Positions 24,687-41,268 of a stretch of DNA of 64,000 nt are shown piece by piece (the first letter of the stretch is position 1; every line of letters begins with the position of its first letter). The stretch is taken from contig JAVHNS010000010.1 of the NCBI GenBank assembly GCA_036872755.1, positions 1,240,001-1,304,000 on the forward strand. The letters run 5' to 3'. The stretch comes from Orbilia blumenaviensis (taxonomy: Eukaryota; Ascomycota; Orbiliomycetes; Orbiliales; Orbiliaceae). The notes beneath the pieces were generated by a model. That model had not been told where the DNA came from. It was given only the letters and a program-made list of their open reading frames with translations, and made no database searches. The translations under genes and the position numbers were made by a program.

Positions 24687-25208
24687 CTAGGATCGCCGAA
24701 AAGGCCACATTCGTCTGAAGTATTTTGGCGTCGCTGTTGTTTTGCTTGAGTCCAAAAACAAAGCCGGTCGTATCGGGCTCTCGGGTTCCGCATCCTCAGA
24801 TGCCCAGCTTGTAGTCTCGGGCTCAGAAACGGTCGAATGCGTATCCGGAGTGTTGATGGTTAATCTGGATACCCTAACAAGCTCCCTGACCGTGGGCGTC
24901 GAAGCCGACCGGGTCTCTGTTTTCACCATATCCCATGTAGCGCTCCTTGTCGTCCTCCCTCTCGTTTCTCTTATAGTATCTCTTGCCACCCTTCCTCTCG
25001 TTATATCTGTCGTCACCAGATGCGCCGTACCAGACGCTTCTCTTACCGGAAATGTAGTCGTATTTTCAGCCGATTCTCCCCACCCAGCCGACTTCTCCCA
25101 CTCAACCGCCTCACCAGCACCCTCACCAATATCTCGCTCCTCATAATTTCCCGCTTCCCTACCAGTTCCACCCGATTTACCCGCATCGTTCAAGACGTAT
25201 TTAAGCGA
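24687..25208 (-). other. 173-codon open frame directly after, and in frame with, the cla4 stop
   Basis: After the cla4 TAG (25211-25209) the same frame stays open for 173 sense codons to 24687. The hypothetical extension is Thr/Glu/Arg/Ser-rich without a known domain, begins with Gly/Glu-rich sequence and ends with a basic-aromatic PFRRS. The stop context (TAG followed by T) is not a known efficient read-through signal. The opposite strand is also open for 134 codons, so composition may explain the absence of stops. I list it as an unexplained frame, not as a gene. Confidence 0.25.
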
Positions 25209-27772
<2,564 letters not shown>

Positions 27773-30700
27773 GGTGAAAGATGATGTCGAGGAAGCGGTA
27801 AAGGTTGTGGTCGTGAAATTCGCGTTGTTGGTAAAGGGGACTGCGAGTAAACCACGCACACCCCTACGGAGGTAGTATATCTACCGGGGGGGATTGGGCT
27901 GAACGGCAAGTAACGTAAAAGAAGGAGAAAGATACAGCGGAACCTCGTAAATAAGAGCGGGAAACCCCCTATAAAAGCAGTATTCTAATCCGTTGAAACG
28001 AGCGCCCCTGAATCAGTGTTCCTTTAGACGCCGTAATAGCTGTTTGGATCGTTTAAGAAATCACAACTGACCAAGAGCGAAGCAGTTGTGACGAGGACCT
28101 CGTTAGCCGTGACATTTCTCAAGAAAGAAAAAAAGGAGATTCGATGGGGATTGTGAGTAAGTTGCAAACAAGAAACGCAAGCACCCAGCTAAGAAGTAGC
28201 GGGGTAGCTGGGCTGGATGGTTTCCAATCTCGGGTAATCTGCAAAAAACCTGAGAGAACTAGCACCCAGAAAACCCTCAAACGAGGTCATCCGCCCAAAG
28301 GAACCATATTGAGTGGAGGAGGAAAAAGGTGCGATGCTTTTAGGGAAGGAGCCGGCCTTACTGTACGTATCAGGTATCTTTCCCAGCTTCCCTTCGTATA
28401 AAAAGGACGGAACCCCTTGGTTTATCGAAACCGTTTCGTTCCAAACAAAACAGCTCCCGGTCGTTCTTATCCGCTGAGGAAGAGGGGTGGCGGCGGGATA
28501 GCTTTAAAGACTCAGAAAAAGGAACAATCCGACGAATGAATCTCTCGGCCAAAGCTTTCCGCCAACGATGTTTCCCACCCCTTTTACAAGAGACAGATCC
28601 AGCGGGAAGGGAATTAAAAAAAAGGAAGAAGCGTGGAAAATCCGTGGACGTTCCGTATTTTCTATTCTAGAACAGCAAAGAGCTGCAGCTAAAGCAAAAT
28701 ACCCCGTTTCGATCAGCAATTGCACTCTGTCGAAAGGTCAAAGAATAAAATAACGAAGGTAGAGACCAAGAAGAAGAGCTGATGGAATCAAAGTCCTCCA
28801 GTCCCCTTTTGGCTACAAGCGATTGCCGAAGGAAGTTCGAAGACAATGCAGAAGGTTTGCCAGATGCTTTTTTCCCTTCTCCTTTTTCACCCCAAGCAAA
28901 CCAGAACGTCGAAAGCTTGGAGCCTTTCCGCTTCTCCCAATCACAGCGAGGTTTCGGGAATGCAGGCAGTAAGAGCAGCAAGCAAATCAACGGGGGTCGC
29001 GAACAAGGGTTTTTTCTCCGTTTGATTCTCGAAGCAGTCAGATGCATGAATAAACCTCTTCGATGATGGAACCCTTCAGCCCTTTGAGATTTTTTTTTTT
29101 TTTTGTTTCTTTGCATGAAAATGCGAGAATGCTTCTCGGGAAGATAATCCGTGAGAATAGGTAAGCTTTATCGAATAGGCTTGGTTGGCTGGCCGGTGAA
29201 TCGAATGGCAGGTTGATGCCCTGCACTATTAAGTAGTACGTGATATGGACATAACAGATAAGGGTACTTGAAGACGAGCTGGAAGCAAGAGGTCCAAGCA
29301 GCGGCAAAAACGTCCGAACGAGATGAGATGAAGCTACCCGTTCACGGGACAGACTTTGAAGTGGATATGAAAATAGAAATAGAGACAAAACAGAAATAGA
29401 AGAGCTGACGCATTGGATGCTATTGTCGAATACAACAGCTAGCTAGGATACAATGTAGCTGTTGGTACAGTACATGTATGTGCAAGGGTGGAGGGTATAG
29501 TATCTTTTCACTTACACAAGCTGTTAAGTTAAGTTATGCTTCAGCTTGAACCCCGTCAAGGTGTCTAAGCTTGGTTAGCACGTCCGTTCCCTTTCGTAAG
29601 GCCCCGTCACCAGCAGCTTCGAACAGCCATCTGAATCGCAAAGTTAAACGTTCGGTTGTTGGTACCGTAGCATAAGCTTCTTGTTCTTCTTCTTATGCTC
29701 GTTACCCAGGTATCCTTTCAGGTCGCTGGTCTCCTGAACCGAATGATAGGGAGAGTTGGAGAGCTGACAGCGGAGAGACTCGAGGTAAAGAGGAAGAAGA
29801 GGAAAGAAGAGGAGAGAAGTGACCCAGAGAGGAAGGATGTTGGATGGAGAGGTAAGAGGTGAGTAAGGAAGTAGAGTAAGGAAGTAAGTAAGTAAGTAAG
29901 TAAGCAATCAACCAAGCAATCAAAGCAATTAAGCAGGTAGGCAGGCAGGTGGCCCCAAGAAGTATGGTATGGTATTGTATGGTATGGTATGGGAGTGGTG
30001 GAGGTCAGGAAGTGGCTAGCTAGTTGGAAAAACCGATGGTGGAGGTTGGTCAACGTTGGAGCTCGAGCAAGCAGACAGATGATGGTGTGCAGTTGCCCGT
30101 GTGTTGGACCAGGTTCCAACCTCAGCGCACCTTCGAGTTCCAAATCCAAACTGCAACTTCAACAAAACTGAAACCCAATAAGCCCGGAAGAACAAACGGG
30201 ATGATGGTATTTAGGGTAAAAAAAGGATCTCTCCCTATGACTACTTAGACTGCGGCTATTCTATTTGACAGACCTTTTTCCCTGGGTGTTGGCTATTATA
30301 TCATATCACATCGGCCTTGCTTGCGCTTGCTTAGCTTAGCTTATACATAGTACAGCTGCACAGGCAAGCACGCCCCCCTCGACAATCCGGACAAGATGTA
30401 CAACTGCCTTCATGCAACCCTTACCCGTCGAAACAAACGTGGGGAACCTGACTAAAAAAAAGGACTGCTTGTGCTTGCTCATGCCTGCTTTCCAAGATCT
30501 AACTATCTGCTGCATGTCCACATAAATCCACATAGTGTTATTACATTATTAGGATATGTGCTTATACGAACGTTGCAAACAGTTGTTAACGGTGTAGTAT
30601 ACTGCTAGTTGCGCCTGACGTAAAACAGACTCCTGCTAACTACGCCTCCTAGCTTACCACAGCTACATGCTACATCATTACATCAAAACCTATTCTCCTT

Positions 30701-31267
30701 TCTCCACAGCCGTTCTGAAATCCCCAGCTGAATCATGGACCGTCGACGGGCAATTTGCAATAATAAGAGAGGAACCTAGCTACAAAGACCCTTGGACTTT
30801 CTCCATACGGACGAAGTGGGCGTCGGGTACGGAGAGCTAGAGGGGGGGTAGGAGCTAGTTAGCTAGCCTCACGATTTTATAGTGCTTCCATTACCACGGG
30901 ACAGCTGACAAAGACACCTCTTCTTCTTTTTTTGTGATAAAACGTTAACATGTTACTTCTGACAATATTAATCCATAGCTCTAGTGTCTAACTTTAACAG
31001 CGGACAATCTTCAAGAAAGATCGGTCTTAACCTTGCAATGAACCTGAACCGCCGTTCCCGTCTAGTTCAGAGCAAGTACCGTGTCATACATACATGGCGA
31101 AGCCAATCAAAAAGAGGTCTAAAGTGGAGGCCCGCAAAGACACCTCGCCGGACGGACCCACAGAACACCTATCCCCGGTTTTCCCATTCTCCCTCTCACC
31201 CCCTCTTTGCATGGTCAAATGGGAAAACTGTCCGAGCGAATCTAATCAAGATGAAATCAGAAAGGAG

Positions 31268-31302
<35 letters not shown>

Positions 31303-32605
31303 TTGGGGTTATTTGCATTCTTTTGCCTAATCCAATCTGGACCTTTCCTGATCCCAAGGTTTCTCCACATCGAAAAGGAAATGGAATGGGGAGCAAAATG
31401 CAGAGCCACGGACACCTATCCATCCACCCATCCATAACTTGCAGACATGTCGGTTAGCTACTTGGCTAAGCTACATGAAAATCCCTTTCAAGCTCTTGCC
31501 ATGGAATTAATACGAGTTCGCAAGTGGCTAGTACAAAGGAGCACTGCTACTGACTAAACTACTCAAATAATCCTTTATTATTAGCGAAGCCGAACAATAT
31601 GCAGTGGTACGTACCCTACAGTATCTTCAAATTCAAATAGTCCATCATATGCACCCTGCTTGAAACCGACAAAAAGCTATAGAGCTCTCACATGTCAGCT
31701 TCCCCTCACCCGATCTAAAAATGAACCATGAAATCTCGGGTCCAAGATTTCAAAGCCTTTTCGCTTTCGAAATAGAAGCCTGCAAAATATGCATAGCATT
31801 ATGCGGATGCACTTATGTTTTACACGCACGTTTTCCTGAATACCCCTCCGAGTTTAAGACACTCTGCAATAATTTAGTTTCGCTATTAACATTAATTTGT
31901 TCAATTTTTCTCCCCCTTTGCTTGACTGCCAAAGACCTAAGTTACATAGTAGTAGAATTAAAAGAAAAAATAAATAAATAAATACATACTAAAACAGTAG
32001 TAGCAGCAGTAGTAACAGTAAAGTAGATATCCCTATCCTCCTCCCTACGTGCATAAAGGAAAGAAAAATAAAGGGAACAATCCTACCTAGATAAGGAATG
32101 CCTAACCTTATATCGCGGTTTCGGAAGGGGGAGAGGGGTAAACCTAGCAAACGGAAAATCAAGTAAAAAAACAAAAAGAAGAAAAGCACCGTTTCGCAAT
32201 GGAGGTGACGTTTTGGTTGCAGAAAGTACAAGAAGAAAGCAAAACACCGCTAAGAGAGCTCGAGGTCCAGGATGGATGATAAGAGGAAGAAGGGTTGAGA
32301 GAGATATGCAAAAGCAATCGATGAAACGAAACAAATGTGGAATTACAAGCAATAGCGAATAAAAATTAAACCCGAGTTCTCCACCACAATGCATGCAACG
32401 AAAGAGCAAAACGAAAGAGAAGGGGAAGTAAAAACGAAAGATGGTTATTGAATTAGAAAGACGTATCGGTTTTCTGAGCTCGGTTAAAAGGTGTAGGGTG
32501 AAGGGGTAGATGAAGGGTATGAAAAGAAAACAGAGTGGACGGTGGACTCCAAGGATGCAGGGAACAACTATCATGATCTAGAAAGTGATGTAGGACTGCC
32601 GACAC
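27773..32605. other. Spacer between cla4 and alpha-actinin
   Basis: Probably the cla4 promoter and long leader (27.8-29.1 kb) plus gene-free DNA. Repeats include TAAG at about 29882-29904, GTATG at about 29962-29991 and a 31-A run at 31268-31298. Several 90-160-codon frames appear on both strands (for example 28782-29063 plus and 32574-32083 minus), but none shows a motif or splice-supported extension. I call no gene. Confidence 0.4.
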
Positions 32606-35117
32606 CTAAGGGTGGAGGCCGTTGGCGTTCAAATAGCCCATCAATTTTTCCATGTAGGTGATGTAGTCGTATCCCTCCAGCTCCTGGTCTTCCTCCTGCA
32701 GTGGCCCCTTGTGGATGGGCATCTCCTTGATTAATTGGTCAACCATATGATCAGGAATCAACGAGTGTCGCAGGTCAACTTCGGTAACATATTGCTATTT
32801 CCATCAAAAATTGATTAGTAATGGAACTGAGGGGTTATATCGAGGAGGGCCATGATAAGATAAGATAACATACCTTCCCATCGGCAACTTCCTTAAAGCT
32901 CTGGAACACCTGCTCTGCACTCTGCTGGTCTTCCGTAACGCTGACCATGAATCGAATAAACTGCTCGAAGCTCACACTACGGGCTCCTGTGCTCACTTCT
33001 AAGAAAGTCTCGTGCATCGTATCCTCATCGTAGACTAATCCCAAACTAGCGAGAGCAGCCGAGAACTCGATTTCCTGCAAACTGTTACTGCCGTCCCTGT
33101 CAAAATGACGAAACACGCTCTCAAACTCCTCGAGCTGGATTGGTGTTAGATTGGTCATGTTTCGGGCGACAATTTGGTTTTCGAGGAAGGCGAGCTTCTT
33201 AGAAGTGGAAGAGGTTGCGAGACCGTATTCGTATTCAAGTTCATCATAGGAGTACACAGTGTAGTCGTTTTCCTCAATATGGGCTTGTTCACACTGTTTG
33301 GTGATCGACTTCAGGATATCGAGCTCGCCACGAATCTTACGTAGATTATCATTAAGATTACGGACGCGACGAAGTTGGCCCTATAGTAGATTAGCCTCTG
33401 CGTATCCATCCTGAGGAAAGAGACAAATTTCTTACCTGGGGATCACCTTCTAGTTCGCTCAGCTCCAATTGAGTGGTGTTCAAGACGAGGGCAAATTCGT
33501 TAGCCTTGTTGGCGAACGATCGGCGGAGATTATCTTTGATTCTGGAAGTCTGTCAGCATGTTACAACTCCACCGTGCGCATGGCTACCACACTTACATCC
33601 GGATTTGTTCATTAATCTGTACACTACGCTGTTTCTCGCCGACGAGGAGAGTGTTCCATTCTTGGTCGAGGACAGCGAGTGTCAGATGTGGCGGCGGGTT
33701 ATAGTCTTTCAACTTGTAGGTTGCTAACTTGGTCTTAATATTACCAAGTAGTGATACCAACTCGGCTTTCTCGCTAACCCAAGCCCTCTTTGAGGACCTC
33801 TTGAAATTGTTCAGCTGGGCAAGAGCCTCCTTTGCATCGGCGTACGTTCCCTTAAAGGTAGACGATTTCCAGGTGCTCTGCATGCCTCGAATTTCTGCGA
33901 GGATCTTTTCCATGCGCTGCTCGAAAGCATGCTGCATATCCCAGGCGCCTTGCATGTGGGCAACGAATTTCTCGACACGGCGACCTGCGTTTTCAATCTT
34001 GTCCAAATGGCTGAAGGCATGGAACCAATAAGCGATGTACGTCATGATAGAACGTTCGTCGGGGCGGTTGATGTCGCAGATATCTTCAACGTCAATGAGG
34101 GCGGGGATGCCGATTTCCTCTGTTGCAATCTTGAAAGCGAGGGCCATGTTGCCTTTATGGTCATCCTTGTCGAGAGTGTCATAGTCAATAAGATCAGGTC
34201 GATGGATATCTAGTAAAGCACAACTGTTGGTTTTCGTTGGTAGTTAGAAGAATAATGTTGCAAGGTAGTGTCATGTGAAGTTGGGATGGAGCCGTGAACA
34301 TACAAAGCCAACCCATCATTCCAGCTGCTAGAGAAGTCACGAATGTCGACCTCGTCGTAGCATGCGGTCTTTCTCTGGCACCATAACAGCAAACCCTCCT
34401 TCGCGGTTAAACCTTCTTGACTAAACACCAACATTCCCACCGTCAGCAACTAACATTCTACGCTTTCTGCGGCATCCCACGAATTTATCTTACCTAATAT
34501 CGCTGATTGTAAACTTTGTAATCAAGGTCCAAAGCAAACCCAAGATAAGTTTGAGATTTCCATCAACGATATCTTCAGCACCAATGTTGAATAACTGGAT
34601 CCCTCTGAGTTTAATGTAGTCTAGTGCTTTGAGAACATTTTCGGCCTTCTGAACTCGCATAATCGGCTTTAAAGCATATCGTCCGAGAGACTCATTCGCA
34701 AGAATTTCGAGAAGATGGATGAGAAGGACCTGCCGGCAAAAAAAAGGAAGGAAACCGTCAGAACAAAGAAGAAACCCTAGAACCCCCGGCAAAAGAGAAT
34801 ATAGGAACGTACACCATCACAAAGATCGGTTTTTAACGATTGAGCTGGCCTAAGCTCCCGTGTCACGAGTTTTGTGTTTAGCCTAGACGACGAAAAGAAC
34901 AGGTTAGACGATCGCTATGAATTGGACATCCTTCTAGGAAAGGATTTATGGGATAGTACCATTTCCTGAAGGTTTTCTCTTGGACCTGATGATGTCACGG
35001 ACGGGTTAGTCGGCGTCAGAACACGGAATCAAGCAGAACGGCGGAATGAACAGAAGAAAGCACGGACACAACGCGGGGAGAACGTACGGTGACCCAACCG
35101 GAGTCAAGCAGCGACAT
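32606..35117 (-). CDS. acnA: Alpha-actinin (actin cross-linking protein)
   Basis: F-actin bundling protein of the septation ring and cortex, like fission-yeast Ain1. I deduce nine exons: 35117-35088, 34985-34960, 34882-34813, 34729-34494, 34420-34304, 34223-33597, 33541-33436, 33380-32874 and 32794-32606, all with GT-AG borders and phases that add up to 635 aa. Two calponin-homology domains fill about 10-235; the first starts at the tiny second exon (VQEKTFRKW) and continues LNTKL..., and the second contains [21 protein letters not shown] short spectrin-like rod follows. The EF-hand region starts near 485; its first loop [12 protein letters not shown] (498-509) keeps the calcium-ligand pattern, and a second, degenerate pair follows. 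Most introns sit in the 5' half, giving a 10-codon first exon. The length matches fungal alpha-actinins, which have a shorter rod than animal ones. Confidence 0.93.
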
Positions 35118-37643
35118 GGTGGAAGGACGGACGGATACGAAATCGGAACGAGATCGGATTGAGAATACAAACGAGGCGGAGATGTCGATGCCGGCGGGAC
35201 GAGAGAAGGAAAGAGAGATCGGATCGACTGGTAGCGGTTATGGTAATGGGAATGGTAATGGGAAGTAGCGAGCGAGCGAGCGAGTGCAAGAGGTGGAGAA
35301 GGCAGCAGCCGGTCGAGTCGGTCAACAATCAACAGGGGTCGTTCTTCGGCAGGTCAGGAAATAGATTAAATTGCGACGTCGAGAGTATGTAAACAATTAA
35401 TTCTCCGGGACGAGCTAACTGTCTATATACCTGAGCCTGAGTACTTGTTTACTTCCACTCTCACTAGTTAGAGTGGGGATATAAACAAAAAACAAAGGAA
35501 TCGATGGGCAGCGGGAGGAGAGTCTACAGCGATGGGGTCTCAGAAAGGGGGCGGCAGTGATATTACCTGATACTTGACTTCACTTCACTTCATGATAACA
35601 AGGGGGCAAGGGCATACGATAGCAGAGCACCAACAGCAAGCTTGTCACCAAAGGGTTTGAGAGAAAACGGAAACAGAACATGCGAGAACAGCTTGGGAGA
35701 ATGAAGCTATGTCAAGCTAGCCTCGAAAGCGTTTAGATTGGCTGTTCAAATGAATGGCGAATTAGTGGCTGGCAGGTGTCAAATACCCCTGAAAGAACAT
35801 TTCGAAACGCCCTGTGAACGGTTTCGAATCTTCTCTTCAATCAAGTCGGATCAATCCAATCGAATCCAGTATCATCCAATTCATACATATCCATATCCAA
35901 TCGTCTGCACGAAAGCAAATGATTTTTTTTTGATGTAGATGCATTGTTTTTTTCTCTTTCCCGGTCGTGCAGGCTGAGCCCCAGTACTTTATACTAGTAC
36001 TGCAAGGCAGTTTTGGCTTGTTAGGTGCAGTGCATGCAGAGATTCCAGAGCGCTACGGAACCATCATCGGTGAACTATTCCATATTCTCCCAGTTCCATC
36101 CAGTCCTGCCATGTTATGTGAGTGTATGAATATAGATATGAGCATGCGAGTATGTATAAGAGTATGTGAGAGGTATGTGAAGTTTTAGTAAGTCTAAGCT
36201 GATGATAATGATAAATGGTATCCGGTTGACCTCTATTCAGCCCAGTTTGGTTGATTGGATACACGTGCATCACCTAAGAGACCTAGCTGAGATGGTAATG
36301 GCGGGCGAAGTCGGACAACACATTCTCAAGATATCCGTTGACACCCGAAAGCTATGTTAAGTGTCGCTGCTAGCTTTGGCCGTTCGTCGAATTGAATTAC
36401 CTACATTACATTGCATGGATTACAGAGATTGAGTCGAGATACGTTCGCCCGATCGGTGAATTGATCTCGGATATGGTTGACGGATGCTGAGATATAGGTA
36501 GATATTTAGATAGAACCGTAAGGAATTAATTTAGAGAATTCGAGTCTAGAATCACGATAACTTCCATATGCTGAGTAAGTTGACTTCAATCGCCTCCACA
36601 TTGGAACTCTTTATACATCAAATGCAACGAGCTCCCAGCTCGATTCACCTGGACCGAGTCTTTCCCCGGAAAAACTTCCAATCGTTCTGGGATTATATTC
36701 GTCGCCGTCTTGAATACCCCATGCCAGCACGAGTCATGATTGATATGTGATAATACCCCCTTCAAACCTCTTCCTTAGCAGAGCCGCCCGTTTCAAGCCC
36801 CGTCTGCACCTCAAGAAAGGTATAGGCCGTGCATACCGTCTCCAGAACACTAGAAACACCATAAACTGAAGCTTTCTCACCGGATTCTTGAACCTATTCC
36901 GGCCTAGTCTCACAGATTGTTAAATATCGCTTGTCAACCGCCCTTCCTTCCGGCTGCTTATCGCGACCTTTAATATTCCTTATCGATGAAACCCAGGGCC
37001 AAGGCTAGTATGCTTCCAGACCTACATGCCCACGCGTGTCTATCCTGTGTGTGGTACACGGTGGGGGGAAGCAGGGTCTGATCTAGGCCGTATAGGAAGA
37101 GAGGAACATGGGCACTACATAGACGAACTGCCTGCGTCTGGAGTACCAAGCTACCCACCTTAACCCGGACTCGATTGTCGGTCAACATTGCCATGGAGTA
37201 TGTTAAACGTACCGACGGACATCTCCTTCGAAGAACAAAAAAAGCTTAAGATTGTGCATGCAACGTAATTAACGGGTGCGAAAACGATAATGACTCCTTT
37301 GCGCGAATACGCCCGCGGAGTCGGACTTGCCTCCTGCCTCCGTCGTCTACCAATCGATGCAGGCTGATTACCTAGGTACCTGACGCTTGTAGGCCGGATT
37401 TTGCTCGATGGCGGGGTTCTGCGATACTATCTATATATATCTAAGAAATGCATCTGCGAATTCTGGCGGGGTTATAAAATAACCACTTCCTGTCGCCCTC
37501 CTTCTGATTTCAACCCATAGTATCCTCACCAGCTACTAGTACATGCAGTCGCATCATATGCACACCGAATTTTTTATAAAATAACAGCTCTCTTTTAAGT
37601 ATTTTATGCTATTCACGTATAGTATAACTTTCAAATAATTGCA
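35118..37643. other. Divergent intergenic region, alpha-actinin / amine oxidase
   Basis: A 2.5-kb shared upstream region with a GAGC microsatellite at about 35268-35284. No gene is supported. A plus ATG frame at 36568-36747 (60 codons) lacks motifs. Near 37578 an AT-rich TATAAAATA lies about 65 bp before the amine oxidase start and could be its TATA box. Confidence 0.45.
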
Positions 37644-40191
37644 ATGTCCCTCCTCGCCCAGATCAAGCAGAAAGTCGGCGCCAAAGATGTGCCAAAGCAC
37701 TCCGGCCACCACCCACTCGATCCTTTAACTTCTCTTGAAATTGGAAAAGTTGTATTGATTGTTCGTGGAGTGAAAGGTCAACTGGGATACAATGCCGTTA
37801 CCCTTCATGAACCAAAGAAGGCTGAATTGGCAGCATGGCTACCCAATCCCGCCGATGTCGCAAAGCCTGCTCGACAGGCCGAGGTAGTTGCTATCGACAA
37901 GGACGGCGGCGTCTGGGACGGTATTGTCGATATAGATGCTGAAAAAATTACAAAGTGGGAGAAGTTGGATGGTGTTCAGCCATTGGTATGTTTCAAGATC
38001 TCGATACCTGGACTTGATATTCGTGGTAACTGACGCATGATACGACAGATAACAATGGAGGACCTCATCGAGACCGATAAGGTCGTTAGACACGACCCTA
38101 AGGTCATCGAACAATGCGGTATCCTCGGGATTCCCGAAAGTGACATGCACAAAGTCTATGCTGACCGTAAGTTTCGATCTAGAGATATGGGTACATGGTA
38201 GCATAAATACTAACACTACTAAGCATGGACCATCGGCTACGACGAACGCTTTGGTAACAAGGAGCGTCTCCAACAAGCTCTCATGTACTATCGTCCAAAC
38301 CCGGATGACTGCCAATACGCCTTCCCACTTGACTTCTGCCCTATTGTCAACACAGAGACAAAAGAAGTCATTCACATCGATATCCCTGAAGTCCGTCGTC
38401 CCCTAAATAAGATCCCAAGCAACTACAACCCAAAAGATATCGAGGAAGACGGCGGATATCGCAAAGATGTCAAGCCGCTCCATGTGGTGCAGCCACAGGG
38501 AGTATCTTTCTCGATGGAAGGGAGAGAAATCTCGTGGCAGAACTTTAAGTTCCATATCGGATTTAACTACAAGGAGGGCATCGTGCTTAACAACATAACA
38601 TTTAACGATAAGGGAAACGAAAGACCAATATTTTGGAGACTATCTTTGGTAGAAATGGTCGTTCCATATGGAAATCCCGATATGTGGCATTTCAGGAAGC
38701 ATGCTTTCGATCTTGGGGAGTATGGCGGAGGCTACATGACAAATTCATTGGCTCTAGGTATGTATCGGACGTATCATATATGGCGGCGAATGCTGTGGCT
38801 AAAGGTTTGGTAGGCTGTGACTGTCTGGGTGAAATCCACTACCTCGACGCCAATTTCGTAAACAGAGCGGGAAATCCTGTCACAATCAAGAATGCAATTT
38901 GCATTCACGAAGAAGATGCCGGAGTGAGTCTTCCCATATTGCCGGAAAAGCGAACGTGGAAATGGGGGCTGATATAAAATGCATCATGCAATAGATTCTA
39001 TTCAAACACACCGACTTCAGAGACAATTCCGTAATCGTCACGAGAGGGCGCAAATTGATCATTTCTCACATTTTCACTGCTGCAAACTACGAGTACTGCG
39101 TCTATTGGATTTTCCACCAAGACGGCACTATCCAACTAGAGATAAAGCTCACTGGCATCCTCAATACCTATGCTATGGCTCCTGGTGAGGATACCAAAGG
39201 ATGGGGTACTCAAGTTCATCCTGGCGGTATGTCACGCCCTTCATCCATTCTCATAGATATTTATATAAATCCTATAACCTTGCCTCTCGAAAATTACTTA
39301 ACTGACATGGCAAACCCCATCTTCTACGCCGCAGTAAACGCCCACAACCACGAGCACCTCTTCTGCCTACGAATAGACCCTCAAATCGACGGCCCCAACA
39401 ATACGATCTTCCAGGTGGATGCCTCCCTCGGAGACGGCGAAGTCGGCTCCGCCCAAAATCCCAACGGCAATGCATTCTACGCCAACAAGACAAAGTATTC
39501 CACCGTCGCAGAAGGCGTGGCGGACTACAACGGCGATACTTCTAGAACATGGGATATCGCAAATACTAACAAGTTACATCCTGTCAGCGGCAAACCTGTT
39601 TCGTATAAGCTTGTGAGTAGGGAGGTGCCTAAGCTTTTGATCAAGCCTGGCGGGCTTGTTCACAAACGGGCAGGGTTTGCAAGGCATGCCGTTCATGTCA
39701 CGAAGTGTATGTGCCTCTATAACCGTTTCCTGCTCGAAATCTTAGGGCCCTATGCCTATAGCTATAGAGGCGCCCACCGCTAACAACGTACTGTAGACCA
39801 AGACGACCAAATTTACCCTGCTGGCCGTCACGTTCCCCAATCATCTGGCACTCCTTCTCTCGGCCTCCCATCATGGATAGAATCTACTGCGACAGAAAGC
39901 ATTGACAACGAGGACATAGTCCTTTGGCACACCTTTGGTCTTGTACACTTCCCAGCACCCGAGGATTTCCCCATAATGCCAGCTGAGCCAATGAGCCTGC
40001 TGCTCCGTCCCCGCCATTTCTTCCTCAGGAATCCAGTGTTAGACGTGCCGCCGACTTTGTCAGTTGTACCGACTGCTGTTGGAAAAGTCGACGGGGATGG
40101 AGTTTTGAAGGCAGCAGATGGGATGAGTAAGTTGGCGTTTGGGGCGGAGGTCGTCAATGGGAGTGCAAATGGGTCGTGTTGTAAGGCTTAA
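37644..40191 (+). CDS. Copper amine oxidase (TPQ-dependent primary amine oxidase)
   Basis: Oxidises primary amines to aldehydes with release of ammonia and hydrogen peroxide, letting fungi use amines as nitrogen source; usually peroxisomal. Seven exons: 37644-37985, 38049-38166, 38224-38757, 38814-38923, 38995-39226, 39335-39706 and 39797-40191, giving 700 aa in phase throughout. The N2/N3 domains come first. The catalytic base is Asp316 in 'FDLGEYGGG'. The cofactor motif is Asn-Tyr-Glu-Tyr at 399-402, where Tyr400 becomes topaquinone. Copper ligands are His449 and His451 (HNHEH) and His620 in 'FGLVHFPAPEDFPIMP'. All key residues are present, so the enzyme should be active. The C-terminus ends Ser-Cys-Cys-Lys-Ala, which is not a canonical SKL-type peroxisomal signal. 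Codon 446 and several others are split by introns. Confidence 0.95.
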
Positions 40192-41268
40192 ATGAAGTTA
40201 AGCCATCCGAAAAAGGTATATGGGAGTTTTTTGTTATTGGGAAGGGTCTCGTTTCTTTTTCTTTTATTTGACTGCGCATGATTTTGTAGTTTGAATTTTA
40301 TTTTTATCTTCTGAGAATGGACATGCATGGTAAAATGTTATAGTTGTATCGATGCAAAAGGAACGAATAGGAATTCGAGCTGCTGGAAGGGATATGGAAA
40401 CATGTTGGTATACGGTCTAGCTGGTCTCGTAGGAACGGACTAGCTTGAGGCTCATATGCGCATATATACGCTTGTTATATAATTTACCATCGTAATATTT
40501 ATTTAGCTTTCTCGTTGAAAGTGGTAATAGGAAGGCACAGATTATAGGTAGCCAGAGCTCTAGATACTAGAATTTAGAAGCACCGGGACAGCCAGGTAAT
40601 TATATAGGCGACATCAGATAAGTCTAGTCAGCACGCGCCAGTTTTACTGTGATATCTCATGAAAAGAATTACAACATGACCAACACAACCTGATCGCATC
40701 GATAGTCTTGAAACCTATTGGAAACGCGCCGAGAAACAGTGCCGTTACAACAGATTAGAATATATGATCATAACAATATTCTGGCCAATGCAATAGAGCG
40801 CCCATAGAAATTTGAAAAATGAATACGGTCGCTGACGGTTTGAACGTTATCGATCTGATCCTGTCTGCTAGAGGCATTGCAAAGCGCTGTCATATGTCAG
40901 TTGGTTCTGAAGCCAGAGCCTTTCCTAAGTATATGGGGAACAAACCTGTCACAGGAAAGTAATGGTTTGTGGCGAAGTTATCTTCTGCTGTTGTTGGGAG
41001 GGAGGGAGAAAAGTTTGAGAGGGAAGGATGGAATATATACTTCTGGCCTCGGAGAAAGACATGTGGAAAAGCCCGTTTTTCTATATCTCCTCCCAACCAT
41101 TTTCCTTCTATAGTTTTATAATCGTGTGTCTGAGAGAAAAAGAGGCACCTTTTTCGGTACACAGAACCATATATTTTACAGCCGTTCTATCAAGTATATT
41201 TCTCAAGGGCTTGGGTTTCGGCGGTATAGTAGGAGCCTCCAGAGCTTTTGCATGGTGCTAGTGGGAGA
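40192..41268. other. Spacer, no gene seen
   Basis: The amine oxidase 3' flank and the promoter of the next gene. No open frame with recognisable content. Confidence 0.5.

Noticed and set aside
31268..31298. 31-A run, considered as the tail of a retro-inserted sequence
   Set aside because: No target-site duplication or upstream transcript-like sequence seen; most likely a simple homopolymer.
32083..32574. 163-codon hydrophobic minus-strand frame downstream of alpha-actinin
   Set aside because: Leu/Phe/Pro-rich reading of A/G-rich 3' flank; no ATG-linked signal, no motif, and it sits where the alpha-actinin 3' UTR should be.
37839..38375. 178-codon antisense frame over amine oxidase exons 1-3
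   Set aside because: It crosses two well-supported introns of the sense gene and has no recognisable content.
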